From assembly GCF_964199755.1 (NCBI RefSeq), contig NC_133913.1:8224201-8288200 (forward strand): a stretch of DNA of 64,000 bases. Direction: 5' to 3'. The position numbers were made by a program, and so were the translations under genes. Source of the DNA: Larus michahellis (taxonomy: Eukaryota; Chordata; Aves; Charadriiformes; Laridae). Each line of letters begins with the position of its first letter. Position 1 is the first letter of the stretch. The notes below the pieces were generated by a model. That model did not search any database. It worked only from the letters and a program-made list of their open reading frames with translations, and was not told where the DNA came from. Of the stretch, positions 43,791 to 54,246 are shown in pieces.

Positions 43791-46357
43791 CTGACTGCTT
43801 GATAGGTATCCACTGCCAATTGTTAGAGTCAATCATATCACAGTTATATTGTAGTCACATACTGGCAAATTTAAAGAGACATAACTGACATAAATGCGCC
43901 TGCTATTGCTGTGATTATCATAACCACAGGCCACAGCCTAGGTAAGGTATTACAGATCTCTCCACGTGTACTTCCTATAGTCACAGTTTCTTCCCTCACT
44001 GGCTCATGCCGCTCTATGCTTTCCTCCCCAATAACAGAGGAAAACACACAACTGATGTCATATCATATCAGATGCCTTTTTTCCTGTCAGGAGAAGAATT
44101 GGCACCGCGGGTGCTGAGTACCTCTGGGCTCCCAGCTGTGGTTTTAGGGCTCTGTGTTCTGTTGCCATTAAGAGGCTGCTGAGTGCATAGAGTGGGGAGT
44201 GGGGAAGGAGCAGCATCTAGTGTGTGCTTGTGGTAAATACCCATTACAAACCTGCGTGCATGCTCAGGGAAAGCCCATGCTTGAGGAACAGAACCCTCTG
44301 CCCAGAGTGCATCCTAGGGTTTTCCCAATTTCCCAAGATTGTGGGTAAGCACAATGATGTCCCCGCTTATTTGCTCCCCATGGCTTTTGAGCCTTTAGAG
44401 GGAGATGGAGATGCTGAAGGAAAGCAGCTAAGGGTCCATAGAAATTCTGGGATGGGTGGGCTGCTCAAAAAGTGATGCACCCAAACTCGAATGCACCCTT
44501 CTCTGAGGCTGGGATGAATTGTGTCTGGAGATGTTAATGACAAGTGCAATTAGGAGAGGTTCCCCCGCTGAACACTGTGAATGAAGAGTGTGATGGTGCC
44601 TGTGAATGAGGACTCAGGTCTGGGTGTCACCTGTTCTGCCCCATATCGCTTACCTACCTATTCTCTCTGAAAGCCCTTACCTCGCAGGAAGGCCAACAGA
44701 AAGTTTAGCTTTTTCACTCTTCCTTCCATAGATGGAGCTCTGGACCTGAAGCACCTGAATGCCATATCCTGGTGTTATGGAAATAATCGGTGTCCTGGAG
44801 GGTGCCTCCTATGGGATTTCAGGGAGGGAGCACTGCACAAGTGTATCCCTGTGGAGGATGAAAGCTCTGAGTGGGTGCAAACTGTTTCAACACCTCAGGC
44901 AATGGCTGTCCCTCCCCAGACCTCCAAAGCATTTCAGCCTGCTGTGAGAAAAAGAGAAACTGAGGTGGGGCAACAAGCACAGCCTTTTCCAAACTGATGC
45001 AGCAGAGCCTGGTGAGGCTCCGAAAAGGGGATTCAGCTCACATTCTGCAGAAGACTAAAGTAGGATTGACTCCTTCAGAATTAGGCGGCCGTGGCTGACT
45101 GAGGTTGCCTTTTCAGCCTCTGCCAGTGGTCAATGGGGAGAAAGAAGCAGAGTCTGGTATTCCCTCCAGGCCATGGAGACCAAGTTCGATCAACCCTTGG
45201 AAGTATCTTGGAGGGAAGAAGCCAAAACCTGTCCCTGGGTCAACAATGCATTTGTTGGTGGCTGAAGTAAGCTGAGCTACCAGTACTTCCTCACAGCCAT
45301 GATTCACCTCTCCAAAATGGGAGGTCCCCAATGCCCTTCTTTCCTCCTTCTGCACCCCAAGAAGTGTGGCAGGGACATTCCTCTCAGCCCCATCCCATTT
45401 GCATCTCTGGGGAAGGTGACTCCTCTGTCTCCCCACTGACGCCCAGGGAAGGAGGGGGTTGCCAATGCACTCAGACATTAGCGCTGTGTCTGCTCCAGAT
45501 AGCAGAGATGAAGCTTAAAGGGAGAACAGCATTTATCTTCAGAGTCGCATGCTCCAATGGAGTTAAAAAGTTAAAGCTAAAACCAAGTTGGACATTAATC
45601 ACCTGACAACTTTTCTGTTACAGCTAGGATAAGTTAGATATCAGTCATCGATCTGCTGGGCAAATGTTGCTACAGCCGGTACCTCTAAGAGCAAGCTGAA
45701 ATAAGTTCAAGCCAAAAGGAGTCTAGAAAAAGCCTGGCATGTCCTTAACTCTTGTCTTGCTAACCTAGAACAGATCTATGTTCTTCCAAGAGCAATGGCA
45801 GTCCCTTATTCACTGTATTACAATACACAGCTCTCTGGGAAGCGACCTTTCGTGCCCCTCCTGGTGACTTATAGACGGCCCCTGGAAGGAAGGATCATAG
45901 ACCCGACTGAAATAAAGACTATGTTGCACCTTTTGGCTTAGGGAAGATTCACTGTTTATTGGAAAATGAATCAGAGACTTTGCCAACACGGCATGAGACC
46001 CATGAATTAAGGGTGCTGGGGCAGGAGGTGGTACATTTCATGACTGGTTTGCTAATCAAAACCTCCTGCTGTTCCACCTCCAACATACTACTAGTTTTCA
46101 AATCAATCTCGCCCCACATGAGTTCTCTTGGACATTGTGATGGGCTGGGACTGATGCGGATGAGAGTTTTACTTCCAAAATGATTGTTTTACATGGCAAC
46201 GCAGATACGGGAGTTCCTGACACAGCCTGACCTTATGGGGTAAAGGGAAGAGTTCGGTGAGTGGGGTGCAGCAGGAGTCCTTCATTGGGAGCCACTGCCG
46301 TTGACACCTCTAAACACTCTTCTGGTGTGCACAGCAGTCTCTCGTCAGGACAGAAAC
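43791..46357. other. Intergenic, no gene recognised
   Basis: Unique-looking sequence for the most part. The stretch at about 45510-45960 ends with AATAAAGACTATG after promoter-like elements and could be another old LTR, but I have no second copy to compare. Confidence 0.35.
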
Positions 46358-46470
46358 CATAGAATCATATAATAATTTGCATTGGAAAAGACCCTGCAGA
46401 CCATCAAGTCCAATTGTTAACCTAACACTACCAAAACCACCACTAAACCATCTCCCTAAGCACCACCTTT
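46358..46470 (-). mobile_element. CR1 LINE 3' end fragment, different subfamily
   Basis: The plus strand starts CATAGAATCATATAATAATT and continues with GGAAAAGACCCTGCAGACCA, TCCAATTGTTAACCTAACAC and CACCACTAAACCATCTCCCT. This is the complement of the 3' end of a CR1 subfamily distinct from those at 4303 and 27333. Only the 3' UTR is present. It lies just beyond the 3' end of VWA5A-like B. Confidence 0.88.
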
Positions 46471-46795
46471 GTGGAGGCCAGTAGCCCATTTTGCCAAAGC
46501 CAAATGCAGGAAGCGCAACCACTGGAGAATGTGATGCTTCCTTCCCACTCCCACCTCCATCCAAACCAAACACGCTGGAGGCTCTGAACTAGAGGCTTTC
46601 TCTTGAGGAGTTCGGCATGCTACAGGTTCAGCCCAACTGGTATAAGACATAAGCAGTGAGAATTCATCTGTAATGTAAGATTGCAGCTGGTAGCAATAGT
46701 GGTATCCCAGCATGGTAGGTGAATTTAGGCTATACTTTCTGGCCCTTTTTATCTCTGCAGGTGCTGCTGATCTGTAGCACAGGCACGTGTTGAGC

Positions 46796-46875
46796 TCAGA
46801 GCCTGAAAACACTTGGCTTCACGCTGCTCCCAAGGAGGGTGTTGGCTGTCTCCAGGCACTTGTCCAGCTGAGACA
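46796..46875 (-). CDS. VWA5A-like: VWA5A-like B last coding exon
   Basis: The exon is 80 bases. It encodes [20 protein letters not shown] then SVFRL and TGA at 46796-46798. It ends at the same place as human VWA5A, without the copy A extension. Confidence 0.88.
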
Positions 46876-49800
46876 CTGCAGTCAGAGAGAGACAGGCACA
46901 CTAGGGAAGTTAGGCAGGAGGGAGACTCCACAAATGGAAAGGAGAATGGAGACACAGGACTCCTTCACCTGCCCCCAGGAAATTGTGGTCCTGCAAAGGG
47001 GTGAGGCAGGTCCCACTGGAGAGAGAATGGAGGAGGCTGTTCTGTGGGGATCAGCAGGAGAAGGATCATCAAGACTCACCAGCTTGGCTGCACAGCCAGG
47101 TCACAGCCTTGGCCTCCAGCAGCTCACAGAGGTCTTGGTAATACTCGTCATGTCTGTGTAGCCACGTCACAGCCATCACTGTGGCCCAGATGCTTGGCTC
47201 CATGACCTGTAGTAGAACAACAACTGAGACTAGCACGCAGTGCTGAGCATCCTCCCTGCCCCCTCACTGCTTCCCACCCCTTCCTTTGTGGCTTCTGGTT
47301 TCTGATCCCTTCATTCCTCTCTGTCTGCCCTTTGGATGCCAGTGTTGCCACCAGCCAATGGGCTCCCACTGCTCCAGGATGACATGCTGCCACCGTAAGA
47401 GGTTCTCCCCTTACCTCATCAGGCATCTTTCCCTTGATTTCATCCTCATCAACTTCTAGCACAGAGGCCAGTCCTGAGCTGAGGGCCCAGGAGCCATCTG
47501 CATTCTGCAGGGCCACCAGCTCCTGACACTTGGCAGCGGCTTCAGGGCACCATCGCCACAAAGTTGAAGAGCACAAACCAAATTCCATGGGATCCACATA
47601 CTTGAGAGAAGAAAAAAGTGGTGGTGGTGGTTTACATGCTGTGGGAGGAGATGTGAACAGCAAGGTTGGGAGAATGACAGGAATCTGACCTCTCTCTACT
47701 CCCCTGTGCAATAATAATGCTCCAGAACATTATCTCTGCTCTTCTTTAGGCAGCTACCTGCAGTCTAAGCTCCTTCCTGTACGTCCCCAGAGCAGACCCA
47801 TCCACAGCTCTTTCTGGACACCCCTAACTCATCTCCAACCTCGGTCATTGCCTATTCTCCTGTCATTCCTTCCAAGCCATGTCCCAGGACCTCCCTTGAT
47901 ACTCTCCCAAAACATTTTATCCAAACGTGTATTTATGATCCAGCACCATCCCTGCCCCATCCCTGGGTGTCCTTGAGCTGGGTCTGATATTTGCTGAAGG
48001 ACTTGCAGGTTTAAGGGTAACTAAGGGAAGGGGTAAAGGCAAAATTCATTGGTTTCCATGCCATGGGCAAGACATGGCAGCATAACCCTTCTATAAGATA
48101 TTAGGTTATCCCGACATCTCCCATGTGGGTCAAGGCCCCATACCTTTTGAGCAAGCTCTCCTCTGGGGCAGGGCAGCAATGTCATGGGTAAGTTGACGGA
48201 GGGCAAGCCATGATGCACGCACCGCTGTCAGCCAGCCAGGTGGGACCCAGATGCTCTTAGGATAGCAGGAAGAGATCCTGGAGCCACGAAGTTCAACGAT
48301 CTGGCAGGGGATGAGTGACTGGCGGGGTGGCAACAGTGCCAGGGGCCCTTTGAGAGCAAAGAGGGCAAGGGGCTGAATTAAACAGATGGGAAAGAAGCAC
48401 CTGGTGGTGACGGGGCCTACCCCGCAAGACTGGGGGTGCCCTGTGGCTGGGGTTCCAGATCCAGTGGAATGAAAACATCCCATGGAGCTGCCCCACCAGC
48501 TCTTTCCCAGAAATGTCTTTCCTTACTTTGGTACCAGGTGACCCTCTGTGGTGTGCGAACCCCCACATAGCTGGTAAAGGGGCAGATGATCCCTGAAGTG
48601 AGGCTGATCTCAACTGCACGATGTCTTGGTTCCTCCCCTGACCCACTCACAGACTCTGGCAACAACCTCTTCATCAAGCACCTCGCAGCCAGACGATGCC
48701 CAGCCAGCCTGGGGACAGAATGGGGTGAGCCTGACCACCTGGCTTATCTTCATGTTAGGAGAAGGTGGACAGAGAGAGAGCCTGGACACCTGAATTCTTT
48801 CCCTTCAGGGCTGAGGATGGACAGAGGGGAAACCTGGACGCCTGGGTCCTTGTCTGTCTGAAAGTGATGCCCAGGTTTCTGGGTCCTACCACTGTGGGGT
48901 CAAATCAGGGAAGGGAGGCATGCTTGGACACCTGGGTTCTCTGCCAGTTTGGGATTGTGTGTGGAAGGTGGGAATGCGTAATCTATCTGGGCTCCTCCTC
49001 AGCTGGAGTCAATGTTAGCAATGTGGGGGATGCATGCATCTTCCCTTAGGACGGGCTCTCACCGGCCATCTCCCTGTGGGCACAGGGGGAATTCAATGGT
49101 GTAAGTGACATCTTGGCCATCCAGGCTGTACTGCAAGGTCATGACCCCTTTGGCCACTGTTGTATCCTGTGAACACATGGGAAGCTACTGGAGGTTACTG
49201 GGGACACAAGATGGTTACTGGGGGATATTGGAAAGTTACTGAAAGATTACTGGGAGGCTACTGGAAGGTAACTGTAGGCCCAGCTCTCACCTGTGCCTGT
49301 CCATGGATCTGGGCATAGAGGAGGTTGTGTTGACCCTGGAAGATGGATTGAGGAGTGCCCCCCAGCACCTCAACCTCCAGGCCGCGGGGCAGGGTCCAGC
49401 TCAGAGAGACTCCCTCAGCTGCTGGCTTGAGGGCCTGCTTCAGGCACTTCAGCACCTGGCGACAGAGGGCAGGACACCACAGTTGGCAGCTCCACCAGGG
49501 TTCAGCCCATGTCCCCCGATGCTGGGGGTCTCTGGGGGACAGTGGAATGTGTGGGGTAACCTGTGCCAGCTGGGTTCCCTGGGTGCAGTGATGTCTGTGG
49601 GTTGTAGTGGGGTAGAAGCCTGGGCACCTGGGTTCTCAGTGTGGGTAGAGTCAGGGAAAATGAGTGCCTGGGGTCCTGGGGCAGCTGGGTCTTGACTACT
49701 GTGTGTGGGCAGTGCAGGTGCTGGGGTACTTGGAAGTCAGTGTGCCTGTGGAATAGAGGGGGACCAGCCAGGACTCCTGGGTTCCTACCACAAAGCTCCT

Positions 49801-52800
49801 CCTGTTGTCAGAGGAGACGTAGGCAGCTTCACCCCCTGTCTCCTTGGCCAGGGCCATAGCCAGGGCAGCGCTGTCCTCAGAGAAGCAGAAGGAGAAACAC
49901 CTATGGGGGAAGCAGGGAAAGGTGTCAGAAATGAGAGCCAGAGGTGGGCGCAAGGATGTGGAGTAGAGCTGGAGGACACAGGCTGGAGTTAAAGCTGGAA
50001 GAACAAAGTTGGGTTGCAGAACAAGGGGGCAGGAGGAAGAGCAGGGAGTGAGGGCCTGGGGTTGGAGCTGGGGTTAGACAGGGAGCTGGCAGAGGAGAGC
50101 TGGGACTTGGGGCAGAGCTGGGGTGAGTCTAGTGGGGCTGAGAGAGAGCTTAGGGACACATCAGGGTGTACAAGCCCTGCGCCTCAGTCTCCCTGCTCAC
50201 TCTGTGAAAGGTGCCTTGGTTGTGGGAGTAGTACGCAAAGACTGCCACATGGGAGCTTGGCACTGGAGAGCTGTGCTGGGTGGGAAGGGTCTTTGGGACA
50301 CTGGAGGCACCCAAGGACTGGGACAGGCACTAGTGAACAGGGACCCTCATCAGGGATCATAGAATCATTTAGGTTGGAAAAGACCCTTGGGATCATCGAG
50401 TCCAACCATCAACTCCACTCTACAAAGTTCTCCCCTACATCATATCCCTTAACACCACATCTAAACGAGTCTTAAACACATTCGGGGATGGTGACTCCAC
50501 CACCTCCCTGGGCAGCCTATTCCAATGTCTGACCACTCTCTCTGTGAAGAATTTTTTCCTAATGTCCAGTCTAAACCTACCCTGTTGCAGCTTGAAGCCA
50601 TTCCCTCTTGTTCTATCGCTAATTACCTGTGAGAAGAGACCAGCACTAACCTCTCGACAATGTCCTTTCAAGTAGTTGTAGAGAGCGATGAGGTCTACCC
50701 TCAGCCTCCTCTTCCTCAAACTAAACAGTCCCAGCTCCTTCAATCTCTCCTCATTAGATTTATTCTCCAGGCCCTTCACCAGCTTCGTTGCCCTCCTCTG
50801 CACTCGCTCCAGCACCTCGATATCTCTCTCATATTGAGGTGCCCAGAACCGGACACATTACTCAACGTGTGGCCTCACCAATGCTGAGTACAGGGGGACA
50901 ATCACCTCCCTACTTCTGCTGGTCACAAAGCATGGAAGGGATGGAAATGACTGGGCAAGCAAAGGATGACTGGAGGACTGGGGAGCGAGTCTCCATTACC
51001 GGTGGCTGTTGCGGTGACGGCAGACCTCAGCTGCAATGGCTTCCACATCAGGGGGTAGCCCAGCCATAAAGATGAAGAGCTGAGAGACAGGGGACATGAG
51101 TGGTGGGGGTCTGGCACAGTGACCCCCAAATGGGGAGAGCAGGCCCCTGAAATGGAGAGAGGGGTCCAGCAGAGAGACCCTCTGTAGAGAGAGTACCCTA
51201 GGGAGAGATATCCACTCAGGGGCAGAAACCCCCAAAGATACAGACCCACCTCTCCATTCCCCCCTCCCCGACCCACAGTACCATCCTTGTTCCCTTGTGA
51301 CCACCGTGTACTTTGGGTGGTTCCTTCCACCCACACTCCTGTGTCCTCTCTCTCTCCCCTTGGACACCTGCCCCTCCACCCCTCCATGCCCCTGTACCCA
51401 GACCTGTCGTGGATGGCGGTGGGGACGAGGGGTATTGTAGACTGAGCGGAGGGTTTCCAGCAGATTGGAGTCACCCAGACTGGAGCCGGTGGAGGGGATG
51501 CGCCGCATGGCCTCGGTCAGGTTGTCCTGAGTATATTCGACACTTTGCCTGCAGGGGACAGAGCATGTTTGGAGAGCACATTGCTCTGTGCTGGCCCTAG
51601 TGCTCCTGAGACCCTGTCCCATAGCACTTCCCACAGCTATGCCCTAAGGTCCTCTGCAAGTCCCCGCCCCGTAGTAGTTCTTCCAGAGACCTGGCTTCGT
51701 AGTTCCTACAAGTCTCTTCTCAGCAGAAGCCCAAGAGGTGCTGTCCCATAATGCCACAAAGAGGACAACCCCAGAATCCAGCCCTGCCCTCCCGCAGCTA
51801 GTCGAGCCCTCCTGCACCCAGCCTTGCCTTATACCATCCAGCATCAGAACATGCACCCGTGCCCTCCAGCATCTAACCCTTCCTCATAGCACCCATTCCA
51901 GCACCTGACCATGCCCCACAGTATCCAGCCCTACCCACAGCACCCAATCCAGCACCATAGCACCCAGCCTGTGCCATGTTTGCTTACGAGTAGATGCCCA
52001 CAGAGGTTTCTTCATAGCAGTAGATGTTGAAGTAGCAGCCCAGGGGCAGGCTTTTGAGAAGGAAGAGCAGGGAGTCCTGTGGAAAGACACAGCAGGCAGG
52101 TCTTGGGAGGCACTTGTAAGGAGTACAGGTGCCTTGGCCCATAGCCTGGTCCTCTTAAAGCCTCTGGTCTCTCCTGGGTGACCCAAGCCAGTGCCCTGAA
52201 CTCTGCTGGTCACACAAGTTATTTCAGGCCCTTTTCAGGCCCCACCAATCCCCCCTCATGCCTCTGTCCCTGCATAAACACCTGCCCTGGCCCGCTCCCC
52301 CTCAGCCTGCTCCTCCACCCCATCCTGGTCCCTGCTCTGAGGAGGTACCTGTGCATGCTCGAGGAATGTGGTGTTCAGGAGGAAGATGAACTCTCCAGAC
52401 TGGCGCTGCCCAGGCACTGCCTCAGGGATGCTGGGTGCCAGCGTCACCAACACCATGGGGTCACCAAGGAGGGAGCCTGGAGGAGGCATGGGGTGGGATG
52501 AAGGCTAGATAAGGACCTCCCTCCTCCTTCTGGTACTGATTCTCATTGTGCTTTGGGCTTCCACCATCCCAGAGCCTGTGGTGCCCTACACTGGTACCTC
52601 AATACCCTACTGCACTGTCCACCAATTGCACAGCCCAGTGCCTCATGTATTCCAATCCAGTGTCTCCAATACAGCTACCCAGTGAGACCTAACATAGAAC
52701 CTCACATGTGCATCCTGCTATAGCTGATAGCTCACCACAGTGTCCCCAGCACCCCACCCTGGAGCACCAGGACCCAAACTATGCCATCTGAATGCCCACT

Positions 52801-54246
52801 ATTCCCATCCCAGTGTCCAACGATACCTCGCCTCCTAGTGTCACCCTGTGCCCCAGTGCCTGCTGCAACCCAGAGGTGCCTCCATGTTTCCTCCCCAGCT
52901 GTACTCACCTGGAGGGGCCTCAGGGTCTCCCTTCTCCACCACAGCACTGACTGCAGTGGGGTCTCCATAATATACCAGCAGCTCCAAATCATGATGACAT
53001 TGGGGGCTGCCAGCCAGTGAGACCTGAAGAAGGGGTGCCTGGTAATACACAGGAGGAGGGGACCAGAGCCAGCATTTGGCCGGGAGCACAGGCCCTGACA
53101 CCAGTGCATCCCCTTTTTCTCAGTGAAGACACCCTTCCCCAGCTCCCCCTGGGATCCTGGCACGCAGGAGGACATACCTGTGCAGTGCTGTGGTCCTGGG
53201 CAGTGTAGATCAAAGGGGTGAGGGCAAAGTTGGCCTGGACATCGACCACTCCACGGGGTGACTGTAGGCTAGCGGTGAGCAGCAGGCTGTAGTGCAGCTT
53301 GCTAGTGCGACAATTCCAGACTGCAAGGAGAAACATGGCCCGGGGTAGCACAAAGGCTCTCCCTGTGTGGGTGCGCGCAGCAGGATTTTGCACCCCTATT
53401 TAGGACATGTGGAGAGAATTGGGGGCTGTCAATAAGGTGTATGGAGGGGTCCAAGAGTCTGTTTATGGGAAATGTGTGTGGGAGGTGTGGATCCCCACAT
53501 GGGGCACAAGGAAGAATACGTGAATCTGTTCAGGGGCTGCATGGGGAACCAATATGGGTCCCCCTGTGGGTGCCAAGGGAAGTTGCATCAAGTCTGTTCA
53601 TAAAGTACACGGGGACCCTGTGATCCTTCTGTGGGGTGTGTGACTGGGAGGGCAGGTTCCTTGTGGGGTCACTCACCATAGAGTGTTCCGTAGGGATTCA
53701 GTGTGGGTGACAGCACAAAACGGGCTGCTCCATCTGGCTCCCGTGGCAGCTCTTGGACGTAGCGCAAGGTCACGACCACCTCCCTGCCAGGGGACAGGGT
53801 GCCCAGGAAGCAGGCAAATGCCTCGCCTGGATACTCAGACTGATCCCGAAGGTATTCCAGATTCTCCCAGCCCCCTGTAGCCTCGTGCGGCTGCTGGACC
53901 TGGGAGGGACAGGGAGGGACAGAAAGCTGATCACCAGGCAGGCCATGGGCTGCTCATCCCATGCCCCTGTGGTGGTTCGCCCATTCATCCCTGGATGCTG
54001 GTACCTCATCTTGCAGCACAGCGTGGACCTTGGCGTCCTCACTGCGGGCCTGGAAGGAGTAGATGGCCATGTGAGGGCCCAGGGGGAAGACGAAGAGGAC
54101 TTCCGTGGAGGTCTGACTCTTATTCTGGTAGATAAGTTCGGCAGCCACATCAGCCACATAATCCTGGATAGCAACATCTACAACAGCACTGCACAGAGAT
54201 ACTGGGTACAGGGGTACGCGGAGCCACTTCCCCAGGAAAAAGGATC
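46796..54246 (-). CDS. VWA5A-like: VWA5A-like gene, copy B (VIT + VWA domains), multi-exon
   Basis: Coding exons on the minus strand are 54005-54246, 53677-53899, 53178-53320, 52909-53023, 52349-52476, 51988-52076, 51404-51548, 51000-51079, 49789-49900, 49291-49455, 49063-49166, 48527-48708, 48223-48347, 47415-47600, 47080-47206 and 46796-46875. They total 2246 bases, so with a short first exon the protein is about 750 residues. Intron positions and phases equal those of copy A, and eight exons have identical length. Domain order is VIT, VWA, then the C-terminal NADGSWAL / [11 protein letters not shown] region. As in copy A the MIDAS residues are gone. The gene is more GC-rich than copy A and its introns are small. 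The first coding exon is unresolved (ATGG before GTACCT at 55214-55217 fits in phase). The exon at 48223-48347 is the least certain. Confidence 0.85.
47080..47206 (-). CDS. VWA5A-like: VWA5A-like B exon 16: C-terminal domain
   Basis: The exon is 127 bases, acceptor CTACTACAG, donor GTGAGT. It encodes [20 protein letters not shown] and [15 protein letters not shown]. Confidence 0.9.
47415..47600 (-). CDS. VWA5A-like: VWA5A-like B exon 15: C-terminal domain
   Basis: The exon is 186 bases. It encodes [40 protein letters not shown] and [12 protein letters not shown]. Phase 0 at both ends. Confidence 0.87.
48223..48347 (-). CDS. VWA5A-like: VWA5A-like B exon 14: variable linker (tentative)
   Basis: The acceptor GCTCTCAAAG and donor GTGCGT give a 125-base exon in the required phases (1 in, 0 out), 41 codons against 40 in copy A. 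It includes [20 protein letters not shown]. The sequence is not similar to the copy A exon. A longer version reaching GTATGG at about 48142 would end in the wrong phase. Confidence 0.5.
48527..48708 (-). CDS. VWA5A-like: VWA5A-like B exon 13
   Basis: The exon is 182 bases. It encodes [20 protein letters not shown] and [20 protein letters not shown], matching human IHRLAAKSLL and LESGVISSFTAFI. The donor GTAAGG is in the same place as in copy A. Confidence 0.88.
49063..49166 (-). CDS. VWA5A-like: VWA5A-like B exon 12
   Basis: The exon is 104 bases. It encodes [20 protein letters not shown] and [10 protein letters not shown]. The donor is GTGAGA. Confidence 0.88.
49178..49276. repeat. Short minisatellite in intron 11 of copy B
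   Basis: Degenerate units of about 13-20 bases built on GGTTACTGGGGR / GGAAAGTTACTG are repeated about six times between exons 11 and 12 of copy B. Confidence 0.8.
49291..49455 (-). CDS. VWA5A-like: VWA5A-like B exon 11
   Basis: The exon is 165 bases. It encodes [20 protein letters not shown] and [19 protein letters not shown]. About 60% of residues match the same exon of copy A. Confidence 0.9.
49789..49900 (-). CDS. VWA5A-like: VWA5A-like B exon 10: end of VWA domain
   Basis: The exon is 112 bases. It encodes [20 protein letters not shown] and [17 protein letters not shown], matching human CFSFGIGEGTSTSLIKGIA. Confidence 0.86.
50356..50935 (-). mobile_element. CR1 LINE fragment in intron 9 of copy B
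   Basis: The minus strand encodes ORF2 C-terminus ([55 protein letters not shown]), then a 3' UTR starting GTTGGACTCGATGATCCCAA. The start of the element is truncated at about 50935. It is well preserved, open for 126 codons, so probably young among the CR1s here. Confidence 0.94.
51000..51079 (-). CDS. VWA5A-like: VWA5A-like B exon 9: VWA domain
   Basis: The exon is 80 bases, one codon shorter than in copy A. It encodes [23 protein letters not shown] of the MIDAS is MAG. Confidence 0.85.
51404..51548 (-). CDS. VWA5A-like: VWA5A-like B exon 8: VWA domain
   Basis: The exon is 145 bases. It encodes [20 protein letters not shown] and [19 protein letters not shown]. The position of the MIDAS threonine (GGT) reads GDS. 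Confidence 0.88.
51988..52076 (-). CDS. VWA5A-like: VWA5A-like B exon 7
   Basis: The exon is 89 bases. It encodes [20 protein letters not shown]. The 272-base intron between it and exon 6 contains no extra exon with the human QLRIQAAK helix. Confidence 0.88.
52349..52476 (-). CDS. VWA5A-like: VWA5A-like B exon 6: start of VWA domain, MIDAS lost
   Basis: The exon is 128 bases. It encodes [20 protein letters not shown] and [16 protein letters not shown]. The DxSxS site is NTTFL, so the aspartate and both serines are replaced. Confidence 0.88.
52909..53023 (-). CDS. VWA5A-like: VWA5A-like B exon 5
   Basis: The exon is 115 bases. It encodes [20 protein letters not shown], acceptor CTTCTTCAG, donor GTGAGT. 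Confidence 0.87.
53178..53320 (-). CDS. VWA5A-like: VWA5A-like B exon 4
   Basis: The exon is 143 bases. It encodes [20 protein letters not shown] and [10 protein letters not shown], donor GTATGT. Confidence 0.85.
53400..53640. repeat. Degenerate minisatellite in intron 3 of copy B
   Basis: About three imperfect units of 60-75 bases share elements like GTCTGTTYATRGRRA...ATGGGG...TGTGGG. The matching intron of copy A (11400-11630) has a similar GTGGGG/ATGGGGA-rich pattern. Confidence 0.45.
53677..53899 (-). CDS. VWA5A-like: VWA5A-like B exon 3: VIT domain, second half
   Basis: The exon is 223 bases, donor GTGAGT. It encodes [20 protein letters not shown] and [20 protein letters not shown], which is closer to the human sequence than copy A is. 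Confidence 0.9.
54005..54246 (-). CDS. VWA5A-like: VWA5A-like B exon 2: VIT domain, first half
   Basis: The exon is 242 bases, with acceptor CCCAACAGCAACAG and donor GTACCA. It encodes [20 protein letters not shown] and [20 protein letters not shown]. It starts in phase 1, needing one base from a short first exon. Confidence 0.87.

Noticed and set aside
44224-45606. Short open frames between the OR pseudogene and copy B
   Set aside because: None shows OR, VWA or other known motifs, and their lengths are those expected by chance.
48130-48347. Long version of copy B exon 14 ending before GTATGG
   Set aside because: It would end in phase 1 while the next exon starts in phase 0. The shorter version ending before GTGCGT fits and has the same length as in copy A.
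49178-49276. CRISPR-like array
   Set aside because: Units are too short and irregular and there are no spacers of constant length. The genome is a vertebrate one, and this is an intronic minisatellite.
50435-50815. 126-codon minus-strand frame as a gene nested in an intron
   Set aside because: It is the C-terminus of CR1 ORF2 ([19 protein letters not shown]).
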